The translations under genes and the position numbers were made by a program. Under the pieces are notes generated by a model. The model was given only the letters and a program-made list of their open reading frames with translations. It was not told where the DNA came from and made no database searches. This document shows, one piece after another, positions 52,120-61,340 of a stretch of DNA of 64,000 bases. The stretch is from Bacteroidota bacterium (GTDB lineage Bacteria; Bacteroidota; Bacteroidia; Bacteroidales; Dysgonomonadaceae): contig JAFADY010000063.1 in NCBI GenBank assembly GCA_023424395.1, positions 62,001 to 126,000 of the forward strand, read 5' to 3'. Position 1 is the first letter of the stretch, and every line of letters starts with the position of its first letter.

Positions 52120-55100
52120 ATGAACAAAAAATTATTGCTATTATTATTTCTACTTATTCCTTTTGGCAGCGTAATTTTCGCTGACAATATGAAAGGAATT
52201 GCGGCCGATGAAGTTTCCCAACAAAGAAGAACAGTTCGGGGAACCATCGTAGATGCTGACGGAGTTCCCGTTATAGGGGCAACCGTTCAGGAAAAATTTA
52301 CATCGAATGGTACGGTTACCGATTACGACGGAAATTTCACACTCGATGTACAGCAAGGAGCTACGCTTGTGGTTTCATATATCGGTTATCAAACACAGGA
52401 ATTAGCTGCAACCGATCAAATGAACATCACGATGAATGAAGACAACATCGGCTTAGAAGAGCTTGTGGTTGTAGGGTACGGCGTTCAGAAAAAGAAACTC
52501 GTAACCGGTTCCACGGTGCAGGTAAAAGGAGACGACATTGCCCGATTGAATACCCCAAACGTGTTAGGCGCTTTGCAAAGTCAGGCGCCCGGTGTGAACA
52601 TTACCCAAGTCAGTGGATTCATCGGCGACGGTTTTAAAGTAAATATCCGCGGTATTGGAACCAATGGTGTGTCCACCCCCTTATATGTTATAGACGGTGT
52701 AGTTGGCGGCAGCATAGATGGCCTAAGCCCCAACGATATTGAAAGTATCGATGTACTAAAAGACGCTGCCACTGCCGCTATATACGGAGCACGCGCTGCA
52801 AACGGCGTAATTCTTGTAACAACAAAAACCGGACGGGCCGGAAGACACGAAATTACGTACGATGGTTATTACGGCATACAGAATATCTATAAAATCCCAA
52901 CTCTTTTAAATGCTCAGGAATTTATGTATATTCAAAACGAAAGCCGTGTTATGGACGGGTTGCCCCTGTATAATTGGAGCAATTTAATTCCTGCAAGGGA
53001 TTTAGCAAATATAAACAATGGTTCTTGGACAGGAACCAATTGGCTCAAGGAGATTCTGAATAAAAATGCCCCAATGCAATCGCACAGCATTGGCATTAAT
53101 AGCGGAACGGAACGCTCGGTTTCATCATTAGGCTTCACATTTTATCAACAGGAAGCTACGATGGGTGTACCAGATAAAGTTCCAGTTTTAAATCGGTTCA
53201 ATGCACGTATAAATACAGAATCGACTATAATAAAAAAGGGAGATTTGGACGTATTAAAAATAGGAGAAACGTTAAATTATCGTTTTAATCGTTCTCAAGG
53301 ACAAGTAGCACGTGATGACATTTATTGGAATGTAATAAATAATACCCTAAAAATGAGTCCATTGATGTACGCGTACAACAGCCAAGGAGATTACTATATG
53401 TTTGACGATCAGGTGGCCGACGGTTACAATTGGGATGCAGCCAACAATGCAAACAAAAATCCAATCGCATATATGGACTATATGATGAACCAAAACCTTA
53501 GTAAATCTCATAGCTTGCAATCGAGTTTATATGCCGAACTGAAACCCATAAAAAACTTGACTTTTCGCTCGCAATTTGGTTATATGTTGTCCGCATCAAG
53601 TTATAGAGCATATGTACCTTCCTATGGAAAATTAACGGCTACATTACAGCAAGTACAAGACAGGGTTACCCAGTCTATGGCTCAATCTCAGTATTTAACT
53701 TGGGACAATACCGTTAATTACATTTCCCAAATCGGACTACATAATATAGATGTTCTGTTGGGACAAGGAATGACACGTCAATTATTGAGTGAATCGATGA
53801 GTGGCTCAAACCAAGGTTCCATATTCTACGATTTTGAACACGCGTGGCTGAGCAATGTCCCGAATTTGAATACGATACAGTCCTTAACCGGCACGCCCAC
53901 ACTGTCAAGCGGTAATCTTTCCGCATTCGGGCGCGTGAATTATAATTACAACGAAACATATATGGCTTCGTTTATTTTACGCGGCGACGGATCATCGGTT
54001 TTGGCGCCCGGCCATCGATGGGGATTTTTCCCATCCGTCTCTGCGGGTTGGGTGATCAGCAATGAAAGTTTTTGGAATCCGAATGTAGTGGACTTCCTTA
54101 AATTAAGGGCTTCATACGGATCAAACGGTAACGACCGCATCTCAGCTTTTCAATACATCGGGTTAATTACCTCCAACAACAATTACGGCGGTTACCCATT
54201 TGGGAATAATATGGGCGACGCGGCTACTGGTTCTTATGCGTACCGTGGTGTTAATCCCGGCTTGAAATGGGAATCCCAAACAATGCTCAACGTAGGAGCC
54301 GATGCCCGTTTGTTCAGAAGCCGGATGAGAGTGGAGCTTGATTGGTACAACCGTATTACAAGAGATTGGTTGGTTACGCCGCCTCAACCGGCCGATTTCG
54401 GTGTTTCTCCGGCTTCCGTAAACGGTGGAGATGTTCAAAACACCGGATACGAACTCATAGTGGGTTGGAACGAACAGGTGAACCAAGATTTTTATTTCGA
54501 TACGAATTTATCTTTAAGCTACAACAAAAACAAGGTCCTGAAAATTGACAATGCCGAAAAAATTATTCGAGGCCCACTAAACGTTTTGTGGCAAGGTTCA
54601 GATGTTGTTTTTCAATCAACCGAGGGAAAACCTTTCGCTTACTTTTATGGATATAAAAGCGACGGCATCTTTCAAAATCAAAGTGAAATAGACAATTACA
54701 CAGGCGCCAAACTGTTGGGCAACAACACCCAACCGGGCGATGTTATTTGGCGCGATGTGGACGGCAACGGAACCATCAACGACGACGACCGTACCGAAAT
54801 CGGAAATCCGCATCCCGATTACACCTTAGGTTTTTCGTTCAGTGTCAATTACAAAGGAATTGATTTGAACGTGAACACCTACGGAGCTTTCGGCCACCAA
54901 ATACTGAAAAGCTACCGCGATTTTGTAGCGTCGCCTATGTCGAACTATACCACCGAAATTTTCGAGCGTTGGCACGGCGAAGGTACCTCCAACAGGTTTC
55001 CACGCGTATCGAGCTCGGTTAGCTCCAATTGGAACCGTGTATCAGATATTTATATTGAAAATGCAGATTATTTCAAAATAAAAAATGTATCGTTGGGTTA

Positions 55101-55311
55101 TGATCTTAAAAGAGCTTTTAAAAATCTCCCATTAACTCAGTTGAGAATATATGTAAACGCGCAAAACTTGTTTACTTTTACAGGTTACAGCGGTATGGAC
55201 CCCGAAATCGGTTATGGAGCAGGCACAAGCTATTCGTATGCCCAAGGTATCGATTTAGGATTCTATCCGAGTTCACGGGTATATATGATTGGTACAAGTA
55301 TAAAATTTTAA
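52120..55311 (+). CDS. SusC-like TonB-dependent transporter of the glycan locus
   Basis: The 1063-residue protein has a signal peptide, a regulatory-like domain (TVRGTIVDADGVPVIGATV, about 38-115) and the TonB-box region LEELVVVGYGVQKKKLVTGS. The plug carries the SusC signatures NIRGIGTNGVSTPLYVIDGV and SIDVLKDAATAAIYGARAANGVILVTTK, and a barrel follows, ending MIGTSIKF. It forms the outer-membrane channel for glycan fragments bound by the SusD encoded 12 nt downstream. A 136-nt gap separates it from the GH9 gene; this gap contains a short hairpin (ACAAGTA/TACTTGT, 52041-52061) but no clear promoter. Confidence 0.97.
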   Translation: MNKKLLLLLFLLIPFGSVIFADNMKGIAADEVSQQRRTVRGTIVDADGVPVIGATVQEKFTSNGTVTDYDGNFTLDVQQGATLVVSYIGYQTQELAATDQMNITMNEDNIGLEELVVVGYGVQKKKLVTGSTVQVKGDDIARLNTPNVLGALQSQAPGVNITQVSGFIGDGFKVNIRGIGTNGVSTPLYVIDGVVGGSIDGLSPNDIESIDVLKDAATAAIYGARAANGVILVTTKTGRAGRHEITYDGYYGIQNIYKIPTLLNAQEFMYIQNESRVMDGLPLYNWSNLIPARDLANINNGSWTGTNWLKEILNKNAPMQSHSIGINSGTERSVSSLGFTFYQQEATMGVPDKVPVLNRFNARINTESTIIKKGDLDVLKIGETLNYRFNRSQGQVARDDIYWNVINNTLKMSPLMYAYNSQGDYYMFDDQVADGYNWDAANNANKNPIAYMDYMMNQNLSKSHSLQSSLYAELKPIKNLTFRSQFGYMLSASSYRAYVPSYGKLTATLQQVQDRVTQSMAQSQYLTWDNTVNYISQIGLHNIDVLLGQGMTRQLLSESMSGSNQGSIFYDFEHAWLSNVPNLNTIQSLTGTPTLSSGNLSAFGRVNYNYNETYMASFILRGDGSSVLAPGHRWGFFPSVSAGWVISNESFWNPNVVDFLKLRASYGSNGNDRISAFQYIGLITSNNNYGGYPFGNNMGDAATGSYAYRGVNPGLKWESQTMLNVGADARLFRSRMRVELDWYNRITRDWLVTPPQPADFGVSPASVNGGDVQNTGYELIVGWNEQVNQDFYFDTNLSLSYNKNKVLKIDNAEKIIRGPLNVLWQGSDVVFQSTEGKPFAYFYGYKSDGIFQNQSEIDNYTGAKLLGNNTQPGDVIWRDVDGNGTINDDDRTEIGNPHPDYTLGFSFSVNYKGIDLNVNTYGAFGHQILKSYRDFVASPMSNYTTEIFERWHGEGTSNRFPRVSSSVSSNWNRVSDIYIENADYFKIKNVSLGYDLKRAFKNLPLTQLRIYVNAQNLFTFTGYSGMDPEIGYGAGTSYSYAQGIDLGFYPSSRVYMIGTSIKF

Positions 55312-55323
55312 ACCGAAGAAATA

Positions 55324-57162
55324 ATGAAAAAATACATTCTATTTATTTTACTAATTGCCGGCTTCATCACAAGTTGCAGTGATTATTTAGACACACACAG
55401 TCTGACCTCCAAATCAACTGAGAACTTTCCTTTTACCGAAGCCGAAGCAAATGAATTGATAACAGGCATTTATGCAAACCTACTATTTGAAGATCCTGAA
55501 ACGTCGTCTTATTTATATACGGCACAATTAGCGAGTGACGACTGTTTGGGCGGAAATTTGGAAGCATCCAACAATTGCGCAACCAACTTCCTAATGTACA
55601 CAAACTTGAATATGCAGCACTCCTTGTATTCGCGGTGTTATAGGTTAATTAACCGCGCGAATGTTGCTCTCGAGACATTGGATAACGTAGCTAATTGGTC
55701 AAGTGAAGAAGAGCACAACCGGTTAATAGGAGAAACTTATTTTCTACGTGCCTTTGCATTTAATGAATTGGTGCAGGTTTTCGGTGGAGTTCCGTTAAGA
55801 ATAGACAGCCGAAATTCGGAAAAATTACCTCGCGCTTCCGTGGACGAAGTATATGCTCAAATTGCCTCCGACCTAAAAAATGCCATAGAACTGATGCCAA
55901 ACCGCATTTATTTGGACGGTTCACCAATGGCTGGGCACGCTACCAAATACGCCGCAGAAGCATTAATGGCGCGCGTGTTCCTGTTTTATACCGGACGGTA
56001 CGCCAAAAACGAATTGCCGGGTGGAATTACAAAATCACAGGTAATTACATGGATTGATGATTGTGTTAATAATTCGGGACACGATTTGGTTTCTGATCAA
56101 CGTAATCTTTGGTCTTACACCAACAAGGCGTCGCAAACCAACGATCACGCAACTTACAAATACAGGTATGTGCTTAACAACGATTTAGAGTGGGAAGGTT
56201 TGAGTTCTATTGAAACGCTGTTTGCCAACAAGCATAAACTGAAAGGGAACAATTGGACCTATACCTGGTTCAGCAATACCTTAGCGCAGTTTTACTCTCC
56301 TTCGGCAGATAATTCTAAAGTGGAAGAAGGTGAAGGATATCCTTTCGGTAGAGGATGGGGTGCAGGACCAGTTTCCCCCGGAATGATTAACGATTGGAAA
56401 GCTTGGTCGGCACAACAAGCCTATTTGAACGGAGCTACTGAAGACCCACGCCTGACGGGTTCCGTATGGTCTTATCGTGCAATGGACCCTAATAACACAG
56501 GCAACGTATTGTTCGACAGAAGACTGACTCCTGAAGAGCCGGATTACACCGTTTCGTATCGTTATTATGAACAAACCGGTTATCATCAGAAGAAATACAT
56601 CAATGTGGTATCTTATCAGAACATTAATGCGAACGATCCTAGCAAAGCTCCCGTGTACGGTATCCGTTCGTTCGGATTGCAACTCTACCCCGAAATTACT
56701 GCCGATGTAGTGAGTCAATCGTTGAACAACATTGCCGATTTAATTCACATTCGTTTTGCTGATGTATTGTTGATGCAATCTGAGTTGAAAGAAGATGCAA
56801 CAGGTCTAAATCGTGTTCGCGCCCGCTCAAACTTGGCTCCTGTGGGGTACTCACTGCAAGCTATTAAGAACGAACGTCGGTGGGAATTGGCTTTTGAGTC
56901 CATCCGTTGGTGGGATTTATTAAGATGGTCGGGCCCTTCTTTGGATGAGGCAGGAGACGCGTTAAATAAACAACAAGGTTTTACCCTGCTCAATGCAGGT
57001 ATAGAGGTTCCGATGGTAAACTTCGATTATAAAGCGCGTTTGAAACAAACACAAGGCTATTGGCCTATCCCACAAATCGAAATCGATCTATCGGGTGGGT
57101 TGTTTGAGCAAAACCCCGGATGGGATTCCAACGCTTTGTTTTCGAGCTGGAATAGATTATAA
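55324..57162 (+). CDS. SusD-like glycan-binding lipoprotein
   Basis: The 612-residue protein has the lipobox ITSC (Cys about 18) and N-terminal SDYLDTHSLTSKSTENFPFTEAEANELITGIYANL, typical of SusD/RagB. The central helices include ETYFLRAFAFNELVQVFGGVPL. The C-terminal helices LIHIRFADVLLMQSE, ALNRVRARSNL and NERRWELAFESIRWWDLLRW are the family hallmark. It is longer than the first SusD in the window (499), through a loop region near 300-450 that may shape a binding face. It forms the lid of the neighbouring SusC and selects the ligand. Confidence 0.96.
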   Translation: MKKYILFILLIAGFITSCSDYLDTHSLTSKSTENFPFTEAEANELITGIYANLLFEDPETSSYLYTAQLASDDCLGGNLEASNNCATNFLMYTNLNMQHSLYSRCYRLINRANVALETLDNVANWSSEEEHNRLIGETYFLRAFAFNELVQVFGGVPLRIDSRNSEKLPRASVDEVYAQIASDLKNAIELMPNRIYLDGSPMAGHATKYAAEALMARVFLFYTGRYAKNELPGGITKSQVITWIDDCVNNSGHDLVSDQRNLWSYTNKASQTNDHATYKYRYVLNNDLEWEGLSSIETLFANKHKLKGNNWTYTWFSNTLAQFYSPSADNSKVEEGEGYPFGRGWGAGPVSPGMINDWKAWSAQQAYLNGATEDPRLTGSVWSYRAMDPNNTGNVLFDRRLTPEEPDYTVSYRYYEQTGYHQKKYINVVSYQNINANDPSKAPVYGIRSFGLQLYPEITADVVSQSLNNIADLIHIRFADVLLMQSELKEDATGLNRVRARSNLAPVGYSLQAIKNERRWELAFESIRWWDLLRWSGPSLDEAGDALNKQQGFTLLNAGIEVPMVNFDYKARLKQTQGYWPIPQIEIDLSGGLFEQNPGWDSNALFSSWNRL

Positions 57163-57183
57163 TCACTATAAAACTTATTGTAT

Positions 57184-58071
57184 ATGAAAACTATAATTAA
57201 AATATTATTACTATGCATCTTAGTGGCTTACGGATGTGACCCGATTGAGGACACTACGTTGCGGGAGAAATTTGAAAATCCCGGGACCCCGATCTCTCAA
57301 GCCGAATTGGATGCTGCATTGTCGGTAACTCAGCCTATTCCTAACACCGACGATAAGGTAGAAGGCGACCAATATGTGGTGCTAAAGAACAACCGTCCTG
57401 ATATAGGCGGTGTATGGCATTTGCAATGGAGCACCGGCGAAAAAATTGTCGGATCCGATAACGATACCGTTATTTATGATTCAAACGGAGAATTTGAGAT
57501 ATACTATACTGCCGTATCCGGAAATCAATTCATAAACTCAAAAAAGTTCACGGTTAATGTAACGAATGTTTTTGATGAATATGTCTTTTTCTTGACCGGA
57601 GCAGTGGATAAGGCAGATAAAACCGCTAAGAAAACTTGGAAATTCATGCCGGTTTCAGGAGCTCTGTATAATGGAATGTACGGTAACTGGAAATATTACG
57701 ATCCCACTCCCGGACAAAATTCTTGGGGAACAGTCAATACAGAAACAGTAACTGAAAAAACAGTTACCTTTCAGTTTGAAGGAAACGTAATGACAACGCA
57801 TTTGGCTTCGGGAGCTGTTTCAAAGACCGGAAAATGGTCATATACTCACGAAGAGCCTGAGGGTATACAAGGAGAATTGATTACGACTATTCCAATAATG
57901 GGAACCGATAAAAGCTGGAACGTTTGGAAACAAACGGAAACTCCCTATTGGATCTATAGTATCAGTGAAGACAAATTAGTACTTGTTTTTCCGCAGGTTT
58001 ACGGCCTGCCTGCAGGTAAATTCGATTGGGATTATCATGCTATGTATTATTATCTTGTACCGGCAGAATAA
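57184..58071 (+). CDS. Surface lipoprotein of the glycan locus (SusE/SGBP-like position)
   Basis: The protein has 295 residues from ATG 57184 (a TTG two codons upstream is less likely). A lipobox ends at YGC (Cys about 18), followed by acidic DPIEDTT. Residues about 30-120 look like a PKD/Ig-like beta-sandwich (TGEKIVGSDNDTVIYDSNGEFEIYYTAVSGN). The rest (WKFMPVSGALYNGMYGNWKYYDPTPGQ to the end) is rich in Trp/Tyr, as in carbohydrate-binding folds. It lies 21 nt after susD, where SusE/F-like surface glycan-binding proteins are encoded in other loci. The role is inferred from position and composition only. Confidence 0.7.
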   Translation: MKTIIKILLLCILVAYGCDPIEDTTLREKFENPGTPISQAELDAALSVTQPIPNTDDKVEGDQYVVLKNNRPDIGGVWHLQWSTGEKIVGSDNDTVIYDSNGEFEIYYTAVSGNQFINSKKFTVNVTNVFDEYVFFLTGAVDKADKTAKKTWKFMPVSGALYNGMYGNWKYYDPTPGQNSWGTVNTETVTEKTVTFQFEGNVMTTHLASGAVSKTGKWSYTHEEPEGIQGELITTIPIMGTDKSWNVWKQTETPYWIYSISEDKLVLVFPQVYGLPAGKFDWDYHAMYYYLVPAE

Positions 58072-58078
58072 TTGTTTC

Positions 58079-58115
58079 CTGTAATGCCGGTCATATAAAA
58101 TGACTGGCATTACAG
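58079..58115 (+). terminator. Hairpin between the surface lipoprotein and GH18 genes
   Basis: The arms CTGTAATGCC and GGCATTACAG, continued by GTCAT/ATGAC with one mismatch, form a long stem followed by TTTTGG. The T-run is short, so it may attenuate or protect the upstream message rather than stop all transcription of the GH18 gene. Confidence 0.6.
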
Positions 58116-58155
58116 TTTTGGAAATTTATGAAAAACCTGAAAAATTAAATTTATA

Positions 58156-59277
58156 ATGAAAAAAATACTTTTTTTTATATTCGCACTTTTTTTATTTATC
58201 ACTTGCGATAAAGATGATTATATAACAGGCCAAAGGCCACCCGATATCAATGAAAATTTGGCGGAAAGGGTCGAAGGCCGTGTAGCTTTGGCGTATGTTA
58301 CTTATTACGGTAATACAATTCCGAATCCGAATCTTTTTACACACCTTAATTATTCTTTTGCGGAACTTTATATGGAAAATGGTGTGTATAAAGGATTTAA
58401 ATTACAAGGAAATGAAGCGCGTTTTCAGCAAATTGTAGATTTAAAGAAAAAGCACCCTCATCTGAAAATTTCAATTGCATTTGCAAATACCATCGCCAAT
58501 GCCGATAATCCAAGGGGAGGCGGTTTTTCTCAGCTTGCAAAATCGGAAACTTACAGAAAACAGTTTGCGCGCGATTGCAGAAATTTCGTACAACAATGGG
58601 GTATCGACGGAGTGGATATGGATTGGGAATTTCCCGGACTTTCGTGGTCGGGCGATGCCAATGCCTATGATGTGAAGGTAGATGTAGCCAATCACGTGTT
58701 GTTAATGAGGGATTTGCGCGAAGCGCTTGGCAGCAATTACCTGCTTACTTACGCGGGCTATTGTAAAGACGAAGAACCCGTAGCGGGTGGAAGTCGTTAC
58801 ATCGATATAGCCGGGGTTGCTCCGTATGTTGATTTCGTTAATATTATGACTTACGATCTGGATGCGGCTCCTCGCCATCAATCAGCGCTTGTAGATCCTA
58901 CCGCTTTTTCTGATTGTTCGCGTGCAGTTCAAGTTTATTTGGATGCCGGTATGCCGGCCAATAAGTTGGTTCTTGGTATTCCGTTCTACGGTAGAATGTC
59001 TTTTACAGCTACTCCGGGCGCTATCAATTACAAAGATATTATTAAGCTCGACAGACAACAATACAAAATTGACAATTGGGATGAAGCGGCCTCGGTACCC
59101 TATGTTACACATAACGGAAAATATTATTGCGGGTACGACAACGAAAAAAGTATTGCAATTAAGGGCGAGTGGTTACTCGCTAAAGGTTTGAAAGGAATGA
59201 TGTGTTGGGATAATGACGGCGATGACGCGAGCAATACATTATCGCGTGCCCTGTGGGAAGCGACAATGAAAAAATAA
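58156..59277 (+). CDS. Glycoside hydrolase family 18 lipoprotein
   Basis: The 373-residue protein has a signal peptide with lipobox ITC (Cys about 17), then a TIM barrel. The catalytic motif is D151-G-V-D154-M-D156-W-E158, the exact GH18 DxxDxDxE, with Glu158 as acid and Asp156 assisting substrate-assisted catalysis. Other barrel strands are VALAYVTYYG, LKISIAFAN, VDFVNIMTYDLD and KLVLGIPFYGR. GH18 enzymes cut beta-1,4 bonds next to N-acetylglucosamine (chitinase or endo-beta-N-acetylglucosaminidase). The lipid anchor suggests a surface enzyme making oligosaccharides for the SusCD pair. The YGR and MTYD motifs suit chitinase-like members slightly better. Confidence 0.93.
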   Translation: MKKILFFIFALFLFITCDKDDYITGQRPPDINENLAERVEGRVALAYVTYYGNTIPNPNLFTHLNYSFAELYMENGVYKGFKLQGNEARFQQIVDLKKKHPHLKISIAFANTIANADNPRGGGFSQLAKSETYRKQFARDCRNFVQQWGIDGVDMDWEFPGLSWSGDANAYDVKVDVANHVLLMRDLREALGSNYLLTYAGYCKDEEPVAGGSRYIDIAGVAPYVDFVNIMTYDLDAAPRHQSALVDPTAFSDCSRAVQVYLDAGMPANKLVLGIPFYGRMSFTATPGAINYKDIIKLDRQQYKIDNWDEAASVPYVTHNGKYYCGYDNEKSIAIKGEWLLAKGLKGMMCWDNDGDDASNTLSRALWEATMKK

Positions 59278-59301
59278 TTTTTCAAACTACTTTAAAGAAT
59301 A

Positions 59302-60507
59302 ATGGAAATACAACATTCTCAATTACCTTTTAAAGCAAAGACGTACGGGCGAATTGCCTCTATCGATGTTTTTAGGGCGTTCATTATGTTCCTGATGATC
59401 TTTGTCAACGATTTGTGGAGCGTGAAAGGCGTTCCTCATTGGATGGGACACGCAGCCTTCGACGAAGATATGCTTGGATTGAGCGATATTGTATTTCCTG
59501 CTTTTCTTTTTATCTTAGGGATGTCAATCCCTTTGGCAATAGGAGGAAGATTGGCTAAAAACGAACCAAAACACAACATAATAAAGCACATCTTCCTCCG
59601 TTCCATCGCCTTACTGGTTATGGGATTGTTTTCCGTGAATATCGGAAGCGGCATTTCGGAAACAGTAGGTATCAGCAGGCCTATATTTTCGTTGGTAATG
59701 GTGATTTGTTTTTTTATTATCTGGAACAATTATCCAAAAACCGTAAACCGCAACCAACAAATTCTCATAACTGCAATGAAAGTGATTGCTTGGGCAACCC
59801 TTTTGGTTTTCGCCTTTCTGTATCGCGATCCTTCGGGCGGATATTTTCAAACCCGTTGGTGGGGAATTTTGGGACTGATCGGTTGGACGTACTTCATCTG
59901 CGCCCTCATTTATTTGTTCTTCGGACGCAATTGGGGTTATTTGGTTCTTTGGAACATTTTTTTCACATTGCTGTGTATTGCAGACAGCAACGAATGGTTA
60001 GGACGTTTTTCGGGTATTCTTCCCGGAAACGGATGTTTTCACGCGTTTACGATGTCGGGAGTACTGTTATCGTTGGTTTTTAATCGGTCTTCGGGCAAGT
60101 TGGAGATAAACAAAAAAATAATGTACGCTGCAGTTGCGGCCATTGCATTTATCGCGTTGGGTTGGGTATCTAATAAAATTTGGATTATCTCCAAATTGCA
60201 GGAAACCCCGCCGTGGCTGTTTTATTGCACGGGCATCTCCATTCTCTTTTACCTGCTGTTTTATTGGCTTTGCGATATGAAGAATAAGGCGCATTTATTC
60301 AATATTATCAAACCTGCCGGTACTTCCACGCTCACGTGTTACCTTATTCCCACCATCCTTTACAGTTTATTTATTTTGGTGAATTTCAGGGGGATAAGTT
60401 TTATGTCGGAAGGATTGTTGGGGCTTCTCAAATGTGTTCTTTTTTCCCTCCTCGTAATAGGAATTACGGGCGTATTGGAAAAAATAGGGATTAAATTGAA
60501 GATTTGA
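59302..60507 (+). CDS. DUF5009/NagX-like membrane protein (HGSNAT family)
   Basis: The 401-residue protein has about ten transmembrane segments. The N-terminal motif RIASIDVFRAFIMFLMIFVNDLW, then HAAFDEDMLGLSDIVFPAFLFILGMSIPLAI, marks the heparan-alpha-glucosaminide N-acetyltransferase-like family. Bacterial relatives named NagX help move N-acetylglucosamine or chitobiose across the inner membrane, or acetylate glucosamine there. It is the last gene of the locus, 24 nt after GH18. Its presence is the strongest hint, with GH18, that the target sugar is N-acetylglucosamine or glucosamine. Confidence 0.85.
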   Translation: MEIQHSQLPFKAKTYGRIASIDVFRAFIMFLMIFVNDLWSVKGVPHWMGHAAFDEDMLGLSDIVFPAFLFILGMSIPLAIGGRLAKNEPKHNIIKHIFLRSIALLVMGLFSVNIGSGISETVGISRPIFSLVMVICFFIIWNNYPKTVNRNQQILITAMKVIAWATLLVFAFLYRDPSGGYFQTRWWGILGLIGWTYFICALIYLFFGRNWGYLVLWNIFFTLLCIADSNEWLGRFSGILPGNGCFHAFTMSGVLLSLVFNRSSGKLEINKKIMYAAVAAIAFIALGWVSNKIWIISKLQETPPWLFYCTGISILFYLLFYWLCDMKNKAHLFNIIKPAGTSTLTCYLIPTILYSLFILVNFRGISFMSEGLLGLLKCVLFSLLVIGITGVLEKIGIKLKI

Positions 60508-60564
60508 AAAAAATATGATTATCCGTATTACTTCCTAACACCACGCAGTGGCAGTTTATTTCAG

Positions 60565-60726
60565 CCCAACGCGTCGCGAAGCGACGCGTTGGGGATAATT
60601 ACAATTTATTATCTGCGCCCTGAAAGGGCCGGTTAACTTGCCCTTTCAGGGCGCAGTTTGGATATATGTATTTGCCAATTACCCAAGGCGTTGCCATTGG
60701 GCTGAAATAAGATGGGCTTTCAGCCC
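60565..60726. repeat. Cluster of three intergenic palindromes
   Basis: The first has perfect 13-bp arms at 60565-60577 and 60581-60593 (CCCAACGCGTCGC and its complement, loop GAA). The second has perfect 17-bp arms at 60613-60629 and 60640-60656 (CTGCGCCCTGAAAGGGC and its complement). The third has GGGCTGAAA at 60699-60707 and TTTCAGCCC at 60718-60726. They fill the gap between convergent genes and resemble repeat modules I know from other Bacteroidetes genomes. They can also act as a terminator for both sides. Confidence 0.85.
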
Positions 60727-60793
60727 GAAAAACCTTTTAGGACGCATTGCGGATAATCATTTAAATTTAAACTTACGTTTCCCGCAACCGCGT

Positions 60794-61339
60794 TTATTTG
60801 TATTTGTTATAAGTAACCACTTCCTCCATCGGTTTTCTCTTTTTTTGCCGTACCGGCTGCGCGCTGTAGCCGATGACAATATCCAACCAAACGCGTTTGT
60901 AATTCGGAATATTCAGCAGCTCCCGCATTTTGGGCTCGTTGAACCAACCCACAATACACGAGCCTAAGCCTTCGGCGTGCGCGGCCAACGCAATGTGCGC
61001 AGCGGCAATGCCCAAATCCATTTGCGCGTAATCTTTTTGTTTCACCCACCCACCGATTCCGGAAGTGAGGTTCACTTTTTCCTCTACGAGCAAAATATGC
61101 ACGGAAGCCTGTTTGGTAAAATGGTTCATCCCCAATGCGCGTGCCGATGTGGCATCGGCCACCTTGTTCTTCAAATCGGCATCGTCCACCACAATAAAAT
61201 GCCACGGCTGCGCGTTGCACGCCGAAGGCGCAAGCCTCGCGGCTTGAAGGATGCGTTCTATTTTTTCTTTCTCTACCGGCCGTTCGGGGTCGAAAGCGCG
61301 GTCGCTTTGCCGCGTGGAAACAAATTCAAGAAAATCCAT
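60794..61339 (-). CDS. Nitroreductase-family flavoprotein
   Basis: The 181-residue protein has the nitroreductase/FMN-binding fold. RQSDRAFDPERPVEKEKIERILQAARLAPSACNAQPWHFIVV is the N-terminal FMN-phosphate region (RxSxR), and DLGIAAAHIALAAHAEGLGSCIVGWFN is the typical helix-turn at the dimer interface. The C-terminus has VIGYSAQPVRQKKRKP. It would reduce nitro compounds, quinones or flavins with NAD(P)H; the physiological substrate is unknown. It starts one base after the riboflavin synthase stop, so the two are one transcript, which fits a flavin-using enzyme. Confidence 0.9.
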   Translation of the reverse strand: MDFLEFVSTRQSDRAFDPERPVEKEKIERILQAARLAPSACNAQPWHFIVVDDADLKNKVADATSARALGMNHFTKQASVHILLVEEKVNLTSGIGGWVKQKDYAQMDLGIAAAHIALAAHAEGLGSCIVGWFNEPKMRELLNIPNYKRVWLDIVIGYSAQPVRQKKRKPMEEVVTYNKYK

Positions 61340-61340
61340 A

